NCBI GenBank assembly: GCA_965217205.1
Contig: OZ244254.1
Location: 2,356,001 to 2,420,000 of the forward strand
Length of the DNA stretch: 64,000 bases
Reading direction: 5' to 3'
Origin: Maricaulis sp947259345
GTDB taxonomy: Bacteria > Pseudomonadota > Alphaproteobacteria > Caulobacterales > Maricaulaceae
The notes beneath the pieces were generated by a model, which was not told the origin of the DNA, searched no databases, and was given only the letters and a program-made list of their open reading frames with translations. This document shows positions 1-9,127 of the stretch, piece by piece. The position numbers and the translations under genes were made by a program. Positions within the stretch are counted from its first letter, which is position 1; each line of letters starts with the position of its first letter.

Positions 1-413
1 GCGGTGCCCTCGAGCCGACCGGCCAGGACGGGAATGTGGGGCGCCAGCCGGCGCAGCACCAGAAGGGCGATGACCAGGACACCTCCGGCCATCACGGTAT
101 GGATAAGAAATGCGATGATTTCCGGCCAGCCAAACCAGAGCGCCGAGGCCGCGAAAAGCTTGGCATCGCCGCCCCCGATCCAGCCGGGTGCGAACAGGGC
201 GAAGCCGATTACCAGCGCCATCAACCCGCCCAGCAGATGATTGCCCGCTTCGGCCCAGCCCAGGCCGGCGGCCAGTGCCGCAACCGGAAAGGTCAGAAGG
301 ACCAGACCCACGAGCCAGTTCGGAATAATGAATTTGTGGGCGTCGAACAGGGCGGCCGCGAGCATCAGCCCGGCCAGAACCAAGATCGTGATCTGCAAAA
401 GCATGGCGGTCAT
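1..413 (-). CDS. cpaA: Prepilin peptidase CpaA/TadV (A24 family), C-terminus cut by window edge
   Basis: Inner-membrane aspartic peptidase that removes the leader from Flp-type prepilins. The reading frame runs off the left edge, leaving 137 codons. Both catalytic aspartates are visible: one in ALFDAHKFIIPNW near residue 24 and one in the family hallmark GGGDAKL near residue 84. Several hydrophobic helices surround them, as expected for the short TadV type that lacks the N-methylase domain. The start is chosen at the ATG preceded by a GGGAGAGA ribosome site. It lies directly downstream of the Flp pilin gene on the same strand, the usual order in Tad loci. The pilin terminator separates the two transcripts, at least in part. 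Confidence 0.88.
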   Translation of the reverse strand, partial: MTAMLLQITILVLAGLMLAAALFDAHKFIIPNWLVGLVLLTFPVAALAAGLGWAEAGNHLLGGLMALVIGFALFAPGWIGGGDAKLFAASALWFGWPEIIAFLIHTVMAGGVLVIALLVLRRLAPHIPVLAGRLEGT

Positions 414-475
414 CCCGTCTCTCCCTGACCGGCAGGGTGACGGGGGAAACTTAATGAGCGGTTGGCAAAACGAAA

Positions 476-503
476 CGGGGCCGCTCCGTGTGGAGCGACC
501 CCG
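476..503 (-). terminator. Rho-independent terminator after the Flp pilin gene
   Basis: A 12-bp GC-rich stem (CGGGGTCGCTCC / GGAGCGGCCCCG, one mismatch) with an ACAC loop is followed on the minus strand by a T-rich run. It lies 27 bases after the pilin stop. It should make the abundant pilin mRNA largely separate from cpaA. Confidence 0.8.
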
Positions 504-529
504 CTGATCGTCTCACGTTTGACGGTCGC

Positions 530-688
530 TTAGAGCGCGCCGGCAACCGTGTTGAAGTTGTCGCTGACGCCCGTACCGAGGGCCGTCACGGCACCGATGA
601 TCACAACAGCGATCAGGGCGGCAATGAGGCCGTACTCGATCGCGGTGGCGCCGGATTCGTCTTTGAAGAAGCGAGAAATCATTTTCAT
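530..688 (-). CDS. flp: Flp/Fap-type pilin subunit
   Basis: 52-residue class IVb prepilin, the major subunit of a Tad/Flp pilus used for surface attachment. The short basic leader ends at a glycine, and the mature part begins ATAIEYGLIAALIAVVIIG, which has the Glu-Tyr pair typical of Flp pilins inside one hydrophobic helix. The start is the ATG preceded by GGGAG seven bases upstream; a longer upstream reading frame has no such site and would destroy the short leader. CpaA, encoded next door, is the expected processing enzyme. Confidence 0.93.
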   Translation of the reverse strand: MKMISRFFKDESGATAIEYGLIAALIAVVIIGAVTALGTGVSDNFNTVAGAL

Positions 689-835
689 TTGTTTACTCCC
701 GTGTAGGTACCCAACCATCAGGAGCCGATCCGTCCCGACCTCTCCTGAACGCTGACCAATAAACACGAGAAGGATTTCGGCGGAGTAAAAATTCGTGGTT
801 ACCAAAATATATATTTGTCGGAATGCCAGCTATAG

Positions 836-850
836 TTAACATTGGAATAA
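836..850 (-). promoter_or_regulatory. CtrA-like site upstream of the pilin gene
   Basis: On the minus strand the sequence reads TTAT-N7-TTAA, one mismatch from the CtrA consensus TTAA-N7-TTAA. It lies about 150 bases upstream of the pilin ATG. In Caulobacter pilA is CtrA-controlled, so the position makes sense, but a single 7/8 match in an AT-rich patch is weak evidence. Confidence 0.3.
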
Positions 851-958
851 CGGGCCTATCCACCAAAGCATTCAAATAAATGCACCCCCGTTTAGAAAAG
901 ATTCAGACGCGCGCGCGAGGATGGCTCCCAGTTTCCTGAAGCGTCACGGAGCGCCAAA

Positions 959-1420
959 ATGTTCAACCGGATTGCCACCGCCTTTTCCCTGGCGATTGTC
1001 TGCGTCGCCCCCGCGGCCGCTCACGACCTTGCTGTTCCGGTGGAGCATGCCGAAGTCATCCGCCTGCCCGCCGAAGCCTCGGCCATCGTGGTCGGCAATC
1101 CCTCGATCGCGGATGCCCTCGTCCATGACGGCCGCACCCTGGTCGTAACCGGCCGCCTGCAGGGCCGCACCAATGTGATCGCCATCGACCGGGTCGGCCG
1201 GATCATCTATGAGCGCGACATCGTCGTCTCCAACCCGGTCGCCGGCCAGGTCGCCCTCTTCCGTGGTCCGAACCAGCACACGCTGTCCTGCGGCAGCGTC
1301 TGTGATGAGGTTCCGCGCGTCGGTGGCGATGTCGAAAGCACGGAAGCCCTCACGGATCAGCAGGGCGGTCGCTTGGCAACAGCCGATGCGGCGATGGCTG
1401 GCGACAACCCCAATCAATAA
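959..1420 (+). CDS. Secreted pilus-assembly protein, CpaC N-terminal domain only
   Basis: 153-residue exported protein. A signal peptide (hydrophobic residues 8-20, ending APAAAHD) is followed by a domain matching the N-terminal part of the RcpA/CpaC secretin family: LPAEASAIVVGNPSIADALV, then a VVTGRLQGRTNVIAID stretch, around residues 37-75. There is no secretin pore domain, so it resembles the stand-alone 'pilus formation protein N-terminal' family. A CxxxC pair lies at about residues 111 and 115. It is divergent from the pilin gene and is followed 41 bases later by tadE. A periplasmic accessory role in Tad pilus assembly is inferred from context. Confidence 0.8.
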   Translation: MFNRIATAFSLAIVCVAPAAAHDLAVPVEHAEVIRLPAEASAIVVGNPSIADALVHDGRTLVVTGRLQGRTNVIAIDRVGRIIYERDIVVSNPVAGQVALFRGPNQHTLSCGSVCDEVPRVGGDVESTEALTDQQGGRLATADAAMAGDNPNQ

Positions 1421-1461
1421 GGGAGAGGGCCGGGCTGACCGGTTCCTTGCGGGGAAAACGG

Positions 1462-2019
1462 ATGACCAGCGCATCACAGACACAGCCAGCCAAACGGCAA
1501 GCCTCGCGCATTGCCCGCTTCTGCCGCGCGGATGATGGCGCGACGGCAGTCGAGTTTGCAATGATCGCCGCGCCCTTCTTCTTTCTGCTCTTCGCGATGA
1601 TCGAGATCGCGGCTGTCTTTTTCACCGGCACCGTGCTCGAGAATGCCGTCCTCGAAGCCGCCCGGAAAATCCGGACCGGTGAGGCTCAAACCGGCGGCAT
1701 GTCCCAGGCGGGTTTCCGCCAGGAAGTCTGCGACCTCATCTCCGCCGTCGCCGATTGCGATAATCTGGACATTGACGTGCAGGTCTTCGAAGACTTCGAC
1801 AATGTCGACCAGTCCAGCCCGATCGAGGGCGATGGCTCCATGGATTCCGGCAATTTCGGATGGGACCCGGGCGATGCCGGCGACATTGTCCTGGTGCGCG
1901 TCTTCTATCGCTGGTCCTTGATGACGCCAAATTTCGGCGGCGCGCTGTCGAACATGGAAAACAATCAGCGCCTGATCACGGCAGCGACAGTGTTCCGGAA
2001 CGAGCCCTTCGATGATTAG
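1462..2019 (+). CDS. tadE: TadE-like pseudopilin
   Basis: 185-residue membrane-anchored protein. A short basic N-terminus is followed by DDGATAVEFAMIAAPFFFLL, the class IVb pseudopilin signature with a conserved Glu before a single long hydrophobic helix. The rest is an acidic periplasmic domain with a CDL...DCDN cysteine pair. TadE and TadF are minor pilins processed by the same A24 peptidase. The ATG is preferred over an upstream TTG because GGGGA lies at the right distance. It overlaps the next gene by 8 bases, indicating translational coupling. Confidence 0.85.
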   Translation: MTSASQTQPAKRQASRIARFCRADDGATAVEFAMIAAPFFFLLFAMIEIAAVFFTGTVLENAVLEAARKIRTGEAQTGGMSQAGFRQEVCDLISAVADCDNLDIDVQVFEDFDNVDQSSPIEGDGSMDSGNFGWDPGDAGDIVLVRVFYRWSLMTPNFGGALSNMENNQRLITAATVFRNEPFDD

Positions 2020-2551
2020 ACCGCTCGCCCGCCTCCTGCGCCGGCTGGCCGGTGATCGCCGCGGTGTCTCCGCGGTCGAGTTCGCCTTGATCGCGCCTTT
2101 CATGATCCTGCTCTATCTGGGATCGGTCGAGATCAGCCTGGCCTTGTCCATCGACCGCAAGATCACATCCATTTCCAGCGCGCTCGCCGACCTTGTCGCC
2201 CAGGACGATGTAATCACCGATGACGAGATCAATGACATTCTCAATGCCGGCGCGGTCATCGTGGCGCCTTTCGATCCGACCCCGCTGGAAATCCGCATCA
2301 CTTCGGTGATGATGGACTCCGACGGGACGGTCGAAGTGCAATGGTCGGACGCCAGCGGGATGGCGCCCTATTCCGAGGGCAGTTCGATCTCGGTACCCGG
2401 CGGCGTGCTGGAACGTAATCGCTCGGTGATCATGGTCGAGGTCGACTACCAGTACGACACCATGTTCGGCGAGCTCGGAGTCAGCCAGTTCAATATCTCG
2501 GAAATCTTCTATCTGCGCCCGCGCCGCTCGATCGTCGTCTCGCGCGGCTGA
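2012..2551 (+). CDS. TadE/TadF-like pseudopilin
   Basis: 179-residue paralog of the preceding product: basic start, then DRRGVSAVEFALIAPFMILL with the Glu-containing hydrophobic helix of TadE/TadF/TadG minor pilins, then a soluble periplasmic domain. Its ATG lies inside the end of tadE, so the two are co-translated. The exact subclass cannot be separated by eye. It ends back-to-back with pabC, which runs the other way. Confidence 0.82.
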   Translation: MIRPLARLLRRLAGDRRGVSAVEFALIAPFMILLYLGSVEISLALSIDRKITSISSALADLVAQDDVITDDEINDILNAGAVIVAPFDPTPLEIRITSVMMDSDGTVEVQWSDASGMAPYSEGSSISVPGGVLERNRSVIMVEVDYQYDTMFGELGVSQFNISEIFYLRPRRSIVVSRG

Positions 2552-3352
2552 TCAGGCAAAGAGCGCGGCAATCCGGGTCGGCAACTCCCCGGACCCGACC
2601 GGGCGCCCATCCAGCGTTGTGACCGGCACAGCCCCGAACACCGCATTGGTCACGAAGACAGCCTCGGCGCCCTCAAGCAGGTCGACCGGAAAGGCCCCGG
2701 TCTCGACCGGCATGGAATCGAGGATTTCCGCCCGCACGGTTCCCGCCAGCACACCGCACGCCGTGGCCGGGGTGAAGACATCGCCGCCTGTCAGCCAGAA
2801 AAGATTGGCGCTGTCACAGCCGGACAGGTTCCCGCGCGTGTCGGTAAAAAGCGCCATGTCCGCCCCCTGACCGCGCGCCTGGCGGCGGGCCTGGACATTA
2901 TCCATGTAGGACAAGGTCTTGTGCCGCGCGGTCAGACTGGCCGGTGAGCGGCGGATCTCGCTAAGACAAAGCGCGAGACTGGCCGGTGGCGCCTTGCGCG
3001 GCGCGGCCGTCAGGGTCAGCGAAGGAACCAGCTCTTCCGGGCGTTCCAGACCGCGCGGACCGATACCGGCGGTCAGGGTCAGGCGGACCACCGCATCCTT
3101 CAAGGCATTGCGGGCCACCAGCTCGCCGATCAGCTCGGCCATGCCATCGGCATCGCGCGGCCCGGGCAGGCCGAGTTCAGCGGCGCTGCGCGCCAGCCGG
3201 GCCATGTGCCGGTCAAAGCGGACTGCCTTGCCCTTGATGACGTGCAGGGTCTCGAACAGGCCATCGCCCAGCAAGCCGCCCCGATCCTCCAGTCCCCAGC
3301 CGGTGCGGGCCGTCTCGATCCAGTCGCCATCCTTGAAAGCAATTCCGCTCAT
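2552..3352 (-). CDS. pabC: Aminodeoxychorismate lyase (class IV PLP enzyme)
   Basis: 266-residue fold-type IV PLP enzyme. It releases pyruvate from 4-amino-4-deoxychorismate to give p-aminobenzoate for folate. Visible are GDGLFET near residue 29 (substrate entry loop), the PLP lysine K145 in HKTLSYMDN, and the GNLSGCDSANLFW region followed by CGVLAGTVR, all typical of the family. The family also includes branched-chain and D-amino-acid aminotransferases. The ATGA overlap with pabB immediately upstream decides for PabC. Confidence 0.85.
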   Translation of the reverse strand: MSGIAFKDGDWIETARTGWGLEDRGGLLGDGLFETLHVIKGKAVRFDRHMARLARSAAELGLPGPRDADGMAELIGELVARNALKDAVVRLTLTAGIGPRGLERPEELVPSLTLTAAPRKAPPASLALCLSEIRRSPASLTARHKTLSYMDNVQARRQARGQGADMALFTDTRGNLSGCDSANLFWLTGGDVFTPATACGVLAGTVRAEILDSMPVETGAFPVDLLEGAEAVFVTNAVFGAVPVTTLDGRPVGSGELPTRIAALFA

Positions 3353-4638
3353 TCCGCATCCGCCCCCAGGGCCCGGCGCAAGGCCGAAACCTTGGTCAGT
3401 GTTTCCTCATATTCCGACACCGGCTCGCTGTCGGCGACAATCCCGCCGCCGGAACGCAGGCTGGCGCGCCAGCCCGTGCCCTCGCACCGCAGGGCGGCCG
3501 TGCGGATCATCACATTGAGGTCCATATCGCCGCCCTCCCCGTCAATCCAGCCCAGCGCCCCGCAATAAGCGCCGCGCGGCTCGCCTTCGAGTTCGGAAAT
3601 CACCTCCATCGCCCGCACCTTGGGAGCACCGGTAATGGATCCGGGCGGGAAGCTCGCGGCGAGGAGATCAAACACGTCGTGCTCGGCAGCCAGATCGCCC
3701 TCAACCACCGAAACCAGATGATGGACATTGGCATAGGTCTCGATCGCGCACAGCAGCGGGACATGGACCGAACCGGGGCGGCAGACGCGCGACAGGTCAT
3801 TGCGCATCAGGTCGACAATCATCAGGTTTTCCGCCCGGTCCTTGGCACTGGCCGCCAATTCCTCGGCCAGGCGCCGGTCCTCCTCCGGGTCGGCGGCGCG
3901 GCGCCGCGTCCCCTTGATCGGCCGCGCCTCGACATGACCGGACACGACGCGCAGGAAGCGCTCGGGCGAATTGGTCAACACGATGTGATCGGAATCCAGG
4001 CAGAGATAGGCCGCATGCGGCGCCGGTGAGTGCTCGGACAGGCGCCGGAAAACGGCATAGGGATGATCCGCCGGGTCCAGGGTGACGTCGAAGGCGTGGG
4101 ACAGATTGACCTGGAATACATCGCCGGCATGGACATAATCGCGGGCGCGACCGGCTGCCTTGAGATACTGGTCGCGGGACCAGCGCGGCTGCCAGCTTGC
4201 GGCGCCACTGGTCGCAGGCATTTCCGGGGCCGGACCGGACTGGCGGACCGCCGCGAGCAGGCCGGCCACGGCGCCTTCTTCGACGCCCTTGATCTCGACA
4301 AGCCCCGCCTCGCGATCAAACTCGATCCAGGCCGGATAGCGCGCCGCGGCGAGCGGTGGCCAGCGCGGATCGAGATGCGGCAGGCGTTCAAAGGCGGCGG
4401 CCAGGTCATAGCCGAACAGCCCGGCCCAGAGCCCGCCCTCCTCGCGACCCTGCGCGGCGAAGGCGTCGAAGGCTGCCCGGTCGGCGCCGCTGGCGATCGC
4501 ATCCGGCGCCACGAACATGCGCGAGCGGCCATGCCGGCCATCATGCAGGAGCAGGGCATGGGGCGATTGCGCCCAGGGCGCGAACACATCGATCGGGTTC
4601 TGCCAGGGGAGGCGATGCTGATGGATCGGTCCAGCCAT
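3349..4638 (-). CDS. pabB: Aminodeoxychorismate synthase component I
   Basis: 429-residue chorismate-binding enzyme that aminates chorismate for p-aminobenzoate synthesis. The decisive motif is PIKGTRRR at residues 240-247: the lysine is diagnostic of PabB, where anthranilate synthase TrpE has PIAGT. Also present are ENLMIVDLMRNDL, SFPPGSITGAPK and a C-terminal DLNVMIRT segment, in family order. No glutamine amidotransferase (PabA) is encoded in the window, so the partner must lie elsewhere (often shared with TrpG). It overlaps pabC by 4 bases and starts 12 bases after the frameshifted phosphatase gene, suggesting one transcript. Confidence 0.93.
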   Translation of the reverse strand: MAGPIHQHRLPWQNPIDVFAPWAQSPHALLLHDGRHGRSRMFVAPDAIASGADRAAFDAFAAQGREEGGLWAGLFGYDLAAAFERLPHLDPRWPPLAAARYPAWIEFDREAGLVEIKGVEEGAVAGLLAAVRQSGPAPEMPATSGAASWQPRWSRDQYLKAAGRARDYVHAGDVFQVNLSHAFDVTLDPADHPYAVFRRLSEHSPAPHAAYLCLDSDHIVLTNSPERFLRVVSGHVEARPIKGTRRRAADPEEDRRLAEELAASAKDRAENLMIVDLMRNDLSRVCRPGSVHVPLLCAIETYANVHHLVSVVEGDLAAEHDVFDLLAASFPPGSITGAPKVRAMEVISELEGEPRGAYCGALGWIDGEGGDMDLNVMIRTAALRCEGTGWRASLRSGGGIVADSEPVSEYEETLTKVSALRRALGADAE

Positions 4639-4650
4639 GGCGTATGATGC

Positions 4651-5420
<770 letters not shown>

Positions 5421-5513
5421 GTATCGGAGGTACGCAATCACCTGCCCCGCGGCAAGGCTGCGCCGCGACAAATTCCGTTCACGGCTGAATGCAGTGCCAA
5501 CGGATCAGCATGA

Positions 5514-6146
5514 CTAGCCGTCAGCAGCCTCACCCAATTCCTCCAGCAAGTGCTCATACTGGCTGATCAGGAAGCGTTCCTGCGAGGCCAGTTCGGCAAA
5601 GCCGATCTGTGTGAAACGCAGGCTGGGGCGCAAATCCTCGCCGCGCATGATTTCAGGTCCGGCAAAGAGGAGTTCGACAATCTGGCGCCAGGTCGCGCTG
5701 ACGCCATTGGCCTGCATCTCATAGACACGGGCCACGGCCGCGACCTGTTCGTAAGGCAGGATATCCAGCCGGCCATGCTGCTGGGCGTGTTCCCAGGCGA
5801 AACTGGACAGGCCGGGTGCATTTACCCCGCGATTCATCACGCCCATGACCTCGTCGAACAAGACCCCGTCCGCCGGGGCGTCACCCGTCTCGATCGCGGC
5901 CAGTCGCGCGCCGATCCGCTCGACGACGGTCTCGTGATAGCCCACGACTGCTTCCAGGGCGGCGATATTCGTCTCGACCTCGGCCACAACCCGGGCCATT
6001 GCCGCATCGGCCGCGCGCCGGTGCGCGACATCCTCGCGCCATTCATTGACGATGAAACCGAGTACGACCGCAAAGACGATCAGCACGCCCTCGACTAGGG
6101 CGCGACCGAACCAGGATGGCAATGCAAGCGTGTTGGAAGTCGACAT
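5514..6146 (-). CDS. Membrane-anchored protein of unknown function
   Basis: 210 residues, family not recognised. One transmembrane helix at about residues 15-33 (ALVEGVLIVFAVVLGFIVNEW) is followed by REDVAHRRAADAAMARVVAEVE, a charged helical stretch suggesting a coiled coil, then a mostly alpha-helical soluble domain. The layout resembles small inner-membrane-anchored proteins common in Caulobacterales and Maricaulales. It stands alone between the phosphatase and the repeat-rich gap before the AMP nucleosidase gene. No catalytic motif is visible. Confidence 0.65.
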   Translation of the reverse strand: MSTSNTLALPSWFGRALVEGVLIVFAVVLGFIVNEWREDVAHRRAADAAMARVVAEVETNIAALEAVVGYHETVVERIGARLAAIETGDAPADGVLFDEVMGVMNRGVNAPGLSSFAWEHAQQHGRLDILPYEQVAAVARVYEMQANGVSATWRQIVELLFAGPEIMRGEDLRPSLRFTQIGFAELASQERFLISQYEHLLEELGEAADG

Positions 6147-6298
6147 GGGCAGGTCCGGTGTTGTTTCAAACGAGACTACGCAGACTTGCGGCGCGACAAC
6201 AACAGGACAGATGCCGGGTGCGTCCCTCTGTTTACGACGGCGAGAGCCGGGCCGGCGTCTTGAATATTCGCGCCTGGCGCGGATCGATCCATAGATCG

Positions 6299-6419
6299 CT
6301 TGTCAGCCAGCAGGCCGTATCCGGTTCTTGAGGTCAAGGACGCCGCAGGCGCCGCTCCGCGGGCATGCCCCTTGAGCTCAAGAACCGGATACGGCGAACT
6401 CTCGGCAAGCGGTTTATGG
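6299..6419 (+). repeat. Dispersed intergenic repeat, copy A (interrupted form)
   Basis: The outer parts, CTTGTCAGCCAGC(A)GGCC on the left and CCGGATACGGC, CTCTCGGCAAG, GGTTTATGG on the right, match copy B at 17105-17167 on the opposite strand almost base for base. In copy A about 70 extra bases forming a palindrome separate the two halves. Both copies lie in gaps between same-strand genes, as expected of a REP-like element. Confidence 0.7.
6314..6395. repeat. 26-bp inverted repeat inside dispersed repeat copy A
   Basis: Arms at 6314-6339 and 6370-6395 are reverse complements with one mismatch; both carry GCCGTATCCGGTTCTTGAG. The 30-base loop is GC-rich. The transcript could form a very stable hairpin near the 3' side of the amn transcript, but no U-tract follows, so it is not a standard terminator. 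Confidence 0.85.
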
Positions 6420-6514
6420 GCAGGTGTGCGCCAAGGCGCTTGGTTTAAACCCCAAAACCAGCCCCGCTTTTCCTCCCCATGACATGTGGAGGAAAAGCGA
6501 TGTCGGTCAATCCC

Positions 6515-7981
6515 CTACCGGAACGGCGGCTCGTCAAAACTCCGCAACTTCCGCGAATGAAGGGCTGCGCCCTCATCGCGCTTGAGGATCTCGATGGTTT
6601 CGATCCCGGCGGCGAGGTGCTCGGAAACCGAGCGTTGGTAGAAAAGATTGGCCGCGCCCGGCAGTTTGAGTTCGCCGTGCAGCGGCTTGTCCGAGACGCA
6701 GAGCAGCGTGCCATAGGGCACGCGCAGGCGCAGGCCGTTGGCGGCGATGGTCGCTGATTCCATGTCCACGGCGATGGCGCGGGACTGGTTGATTCGCTTC
6801 GCCTGGGCGGCATAGCGAAGCTCCCAATTGCGGTCGGCATAGGTAGCCACCGTACCCGTGCGCAGGCGCGATTTCAGCGTCTCGCCGCTATCGCCGGAGA
6901 CCGAGGCCACGCCCTGTTCCAGCGCGATCTGGATTTCCGCGATTGGCGGGATCGGGACTTCCAGAGGCATGTCCTCATCCAGCACCGCGTCATAGCGCAG
7001 ATAAGCGTGGGCCAGCACATAATCGCCGAGGCGCTGCGAGTGACGCAGGCCACCGCAATGGCCGATCATCAGCCAGCACTGCGGTCGCAGCACGGCGAGA
7101 TGGTCGGTGATGGTTTTCGCGTTTGACGGGCCGACCCCGATATTGACCAGGGTGATGCCGCGACCGCCCGGCGCCTTCAGGTGATAGGCCGGCATCTGGA
7201 AGCGGCGCCAGGGCGCACCCTCGACCACGGCATGCGCGTTCGGCGTATCGGCATCAACGCTGACATTGCCTGCCGCCGAGAAGGATTCGTAGTGATTGTC
7301 TTCCTTCAGCTGGCGGATGGCCCAGGCGGTGAAGGCGTCGACATAGCGATGGTAATTGGTGAAGAGAATGAATTGCTGCGTGTCTTCATAGGGCGTGCCG
7401 GTGTAGTGGCGCAGCCGCTGCAGCGAGTAATCCACCCGCGGGGCCTCGAACAGGGAGAGTGGCTTGACCGCGCCCTGCTGCATCACTTTCAGACCATTGG
7501 GCAGGTCGTCATTGACCCTGGACAGATCGGCATAGGGAAAGTGGCGGACCAGTTCGGCCGGCGAGGCCGCATCCATGTCCAGATCATCGGCGCCGTCGAG
7601 CACGTAGGAGAATGGGATCTCCGTCTCCGACGGCCCGGTCTCGATGGTGATCTCATACTGGTCGGCGAGCAGGGTGAGCTGCTCGATCAGATAGTCCGCG
7701 AACAGGGTCGGATTGGTAATGGTCGAGGCATAGAGCCCGGTATCGGTGAATTTGCCGAAGGCACGGCTGACCGGCGGCGGCGGTCCGTCCGGCTCATAAG
7801 TTACACGCAATTCGGGATAAACAAACGCGCCAGCCTCGCGCTCGTCATGGGATGGCGGCGGTCCGCCATCAAGGAAGGATTTCAACGCGGTCTGGAGGCG
7901 TTCAACGGACGATTGGTAGAGCGCTTCGAGCTGCTCCACCGCTTCAGCGGGTGTTCTTGCAACCTTATAGTCTTTTTTCAT
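6515..7981 (-). CDS. amn: AMP nucleosidase
   Basis: 488-residue cytoplasmic enzyme hydrolysing AMP to adenine and ribose 5-phosphate, part of purine salvage and adenylate balance. The N-terminal half is the Amn-specific regulatory domain. The C-terminal half is a nucleoside phosphorylase fold with GVGPSNAKT, GHCGGLRHSQRLGDYVLAHA and VDMESATIAANG (the Met-Glu ribose-binding pair). Length fits Amn (about 480) and excludes simple MTA/SAH nucleosidases. An ATG four codons upstream (7993) is also possible; the one chosen has AGAG at a plausible distance. Confidence 0.93.
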   Translation of the reverse strand: MKKDYKVARTPAEAVEQLEALYQSSVERLQTALKSFLDGGPPPSHDEREAGAFVYPELRVTYEPDGPPPPVSRAFGKFTDTGLYASTITNPTLFADYLIEQLTLLADQYEITIETGPSETEIPFSYVLDGADDLDMDAASPAELVRHFPYADLSRVNDDLPNGLKVMQQGAVKPLSLFEAPRVDYSLQRLRHYTGTPYEDTQQFILFTNYHRYVDAFTAWAIRQLKEDNHYESFSAAGNVSVDADTPNAHAVVEGAPWRRFQMPAYHLKAPGGRGITLVNIGVGPSNAKTITDHLAVLRPQCWLMIGHCGGLRHSQRLGDYVLAHAYLRYDAVLDEDMPLEVPIPPIAEIQIALEQGVASVSGDSGETLKSRLRTGTVATYADRNWELRYAAQAKRINQSRAIAVDMESATIAANGLRLRVPYGTLLCVSDKPLHGELKLPGAANLFYQRSVSEHLAAGIETIEILKRDEGAALHSRKLRSFDEPPFR

Positions 7982-8150
7982 CGCCGCTCTCATGCCCGAA
8001 TTCTGGCCATGGGTAAATTGCCGCGTTCACGAAATTTTGGCGACAGAGCTGAGCGCATCACTCGCCTTCCGGGAGAATCTGTTCACGAAGCATTCAAAAT
8101 CCGCCAGCATTATTGGCCAATAGACTTGGAAATCGATGATGGGGGTCCGC

Positions 8151-9005
8151 ATGTTTTTCGTTTTCAGCTTCACTGATATCAGCAACGCGATCCTCAGCCT
8201 TGTGCGGCTCGTTATCCTCGCCTTCCTTTTCATCTATCTACCGTTCGCCTTCTTGAGCACGCTGTTTTATGTGGCGACATCCGGCGGATGGTATCTTGTG
8301 CTCGGCCTCGTCCTGGCGGTTCTCGGCTTCGTCTACACAACGCTGAAGAAGCAGGCCGTCCTGTCGACAGCGCTCGGGCTTGGCTGTGTGGCGCTTTTTG
8401 TCGCCATCCTTTTCACGAATGCCAGCCTTCGCAGCGATGAGCGCGAAGCCATCGCCTTCGGATCGCCGCGCAACATGCTCTGGGCAGAAAGCCTGGACGC
8501 GCTCAATTCAGCACGACGCAGCAATGGCGACATCCTGCCACTGTTTCCGGCATCGGTCCGGGCCATCGCCGACACGGCCGGCGTCAGCACACATGATCAT
8601 CTTGATTTCGGCGACACGCCGCGCCGCGGCCCCTTCACGATTGAACTGGGCCATTACCGCATCGGACCCGCCGATATATTCGATCAGTATATTGAGGTCG
8701 CAGAAGCTGACGGTGACTGGCTGGCCTTCCACGCCACCTGCGTCCTCGATCGTGACTGCGGTGAGGCGGAAAGCCTCCAGGCAAGTTTCGACGCTGTCGA
8801 GAGCCGCTATGGCGTTCGCCTGGCCGATCGGCTTGCGGCCCATCTCAATCTGCCGGCCGCCTCTCAGGGGGACTTCCAGACTTCCCGCGAGTTCGCCGCC
8901 GCCTGCCATGCGGACACGGCATGCCGTACGGTCATGAGCGCCCTGCACTGGCCCGTCATCATTGGCGCCAGTTCAGGTGAGCCGGTTGTTGTCCATACCG
9001 ACTAG
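8151..9005 (+). CDS. Unknown membrane protein with C-terminal soluble domain
   Basis: 284 residues, family not recognised. Three hydrophobic segments lie in the first ~95 residues (around 10-35, 42-60 and 68-90), followed by a ~190-residue soluble domain with four cysteines in pairs (CVLDRDC and CHADTAC), suggesting disulfides in an exported domain. The start is placed at the ATG preceded by GGGGG, five codons inside the longest frame. It is transcribed divergently from amn and in the same direction as the aspartokinase gene 120 bases on. Confidence 0.65.
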   Translation: MFFVFSFTDISNAILSLVRLVILAFLFIYLPFAFLSTLFYVATSGGWYLVLGLVLAVLGFVYTTLKKQAVLSTALGLGCVALFVAILFTNASLRSDEREAIAFGSPRNMLWAESLDALNSARRSNGDILPLFPASVRAIADTAGVSTHDHLDFGDTPRRGPFTIELGHYRIGPADIFDQYIEVAEADGDWLAFHATCVLDRDCGEAESLQASFDAVESRYGVRLADRLAAHLNLPAASQGDFQTSREFAAACHADTACRTVMSALHWPVIIGASSGEPVVVHTD

Positions 9006-9056
9006 GACTGCCATCGCGCGCCCTGCCTATACTGCAGACCCAATCCAACTTGACGT

Positions 9057-9109
9057 TGGCGTCGTGCCTGCAAGCCTGTAAGGACGCCAGTTAACCGCAA
9101 AGAGGCGGT
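9057..9109 (+). promoter_or_regulatory. Two adjacent hairpins in the leader of the aspartokinase fusion gene
   Basis: TGGCGTC (9057-9063) pairs with GACGCCA (9083-9089), and ACCGC (9094-9098) pairs with GCGGT (9105-9109), just ahead of the GGAG ribosome site. This could be a translational control element or simply stable leader structure. It is far too short for a lysine riboswitch. Confidence 0.25.
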
Positions 9110-9127
9110 CAAACTGGAGAGTTCAAC

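Larger units (their letters stand above)
6147..6514. other. Gene-free stretch holding a dispersed repeat with a large palindrome
   Basis: About 370 bases between the promoter side of the unknown membrane-protein gene and the 3' end of amn. The centre is occupied by the repeat and palindrome described separately. The left 150 bases should hold the promoter of the gene ending at 5514. No other gene is supported. Confidence 0.6.

Noticed and set aside
2552..3352. Branched-chain aminotransferase identity for the class IV PLP enzyme
   Set aside because: Same fold family, but shorter and translationally coupled to a PabB with the PIKGT motif, which makes aminodeoxychorismate lyase the better call.
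9057..9109. Lysine riboswitch upstream of the aspartokinase fusion
   Set aside because: Only two short hairpins in a 120-base leader; the lysine riboswitch needs about 180 bases with a five-helix junction, which cannot fit.
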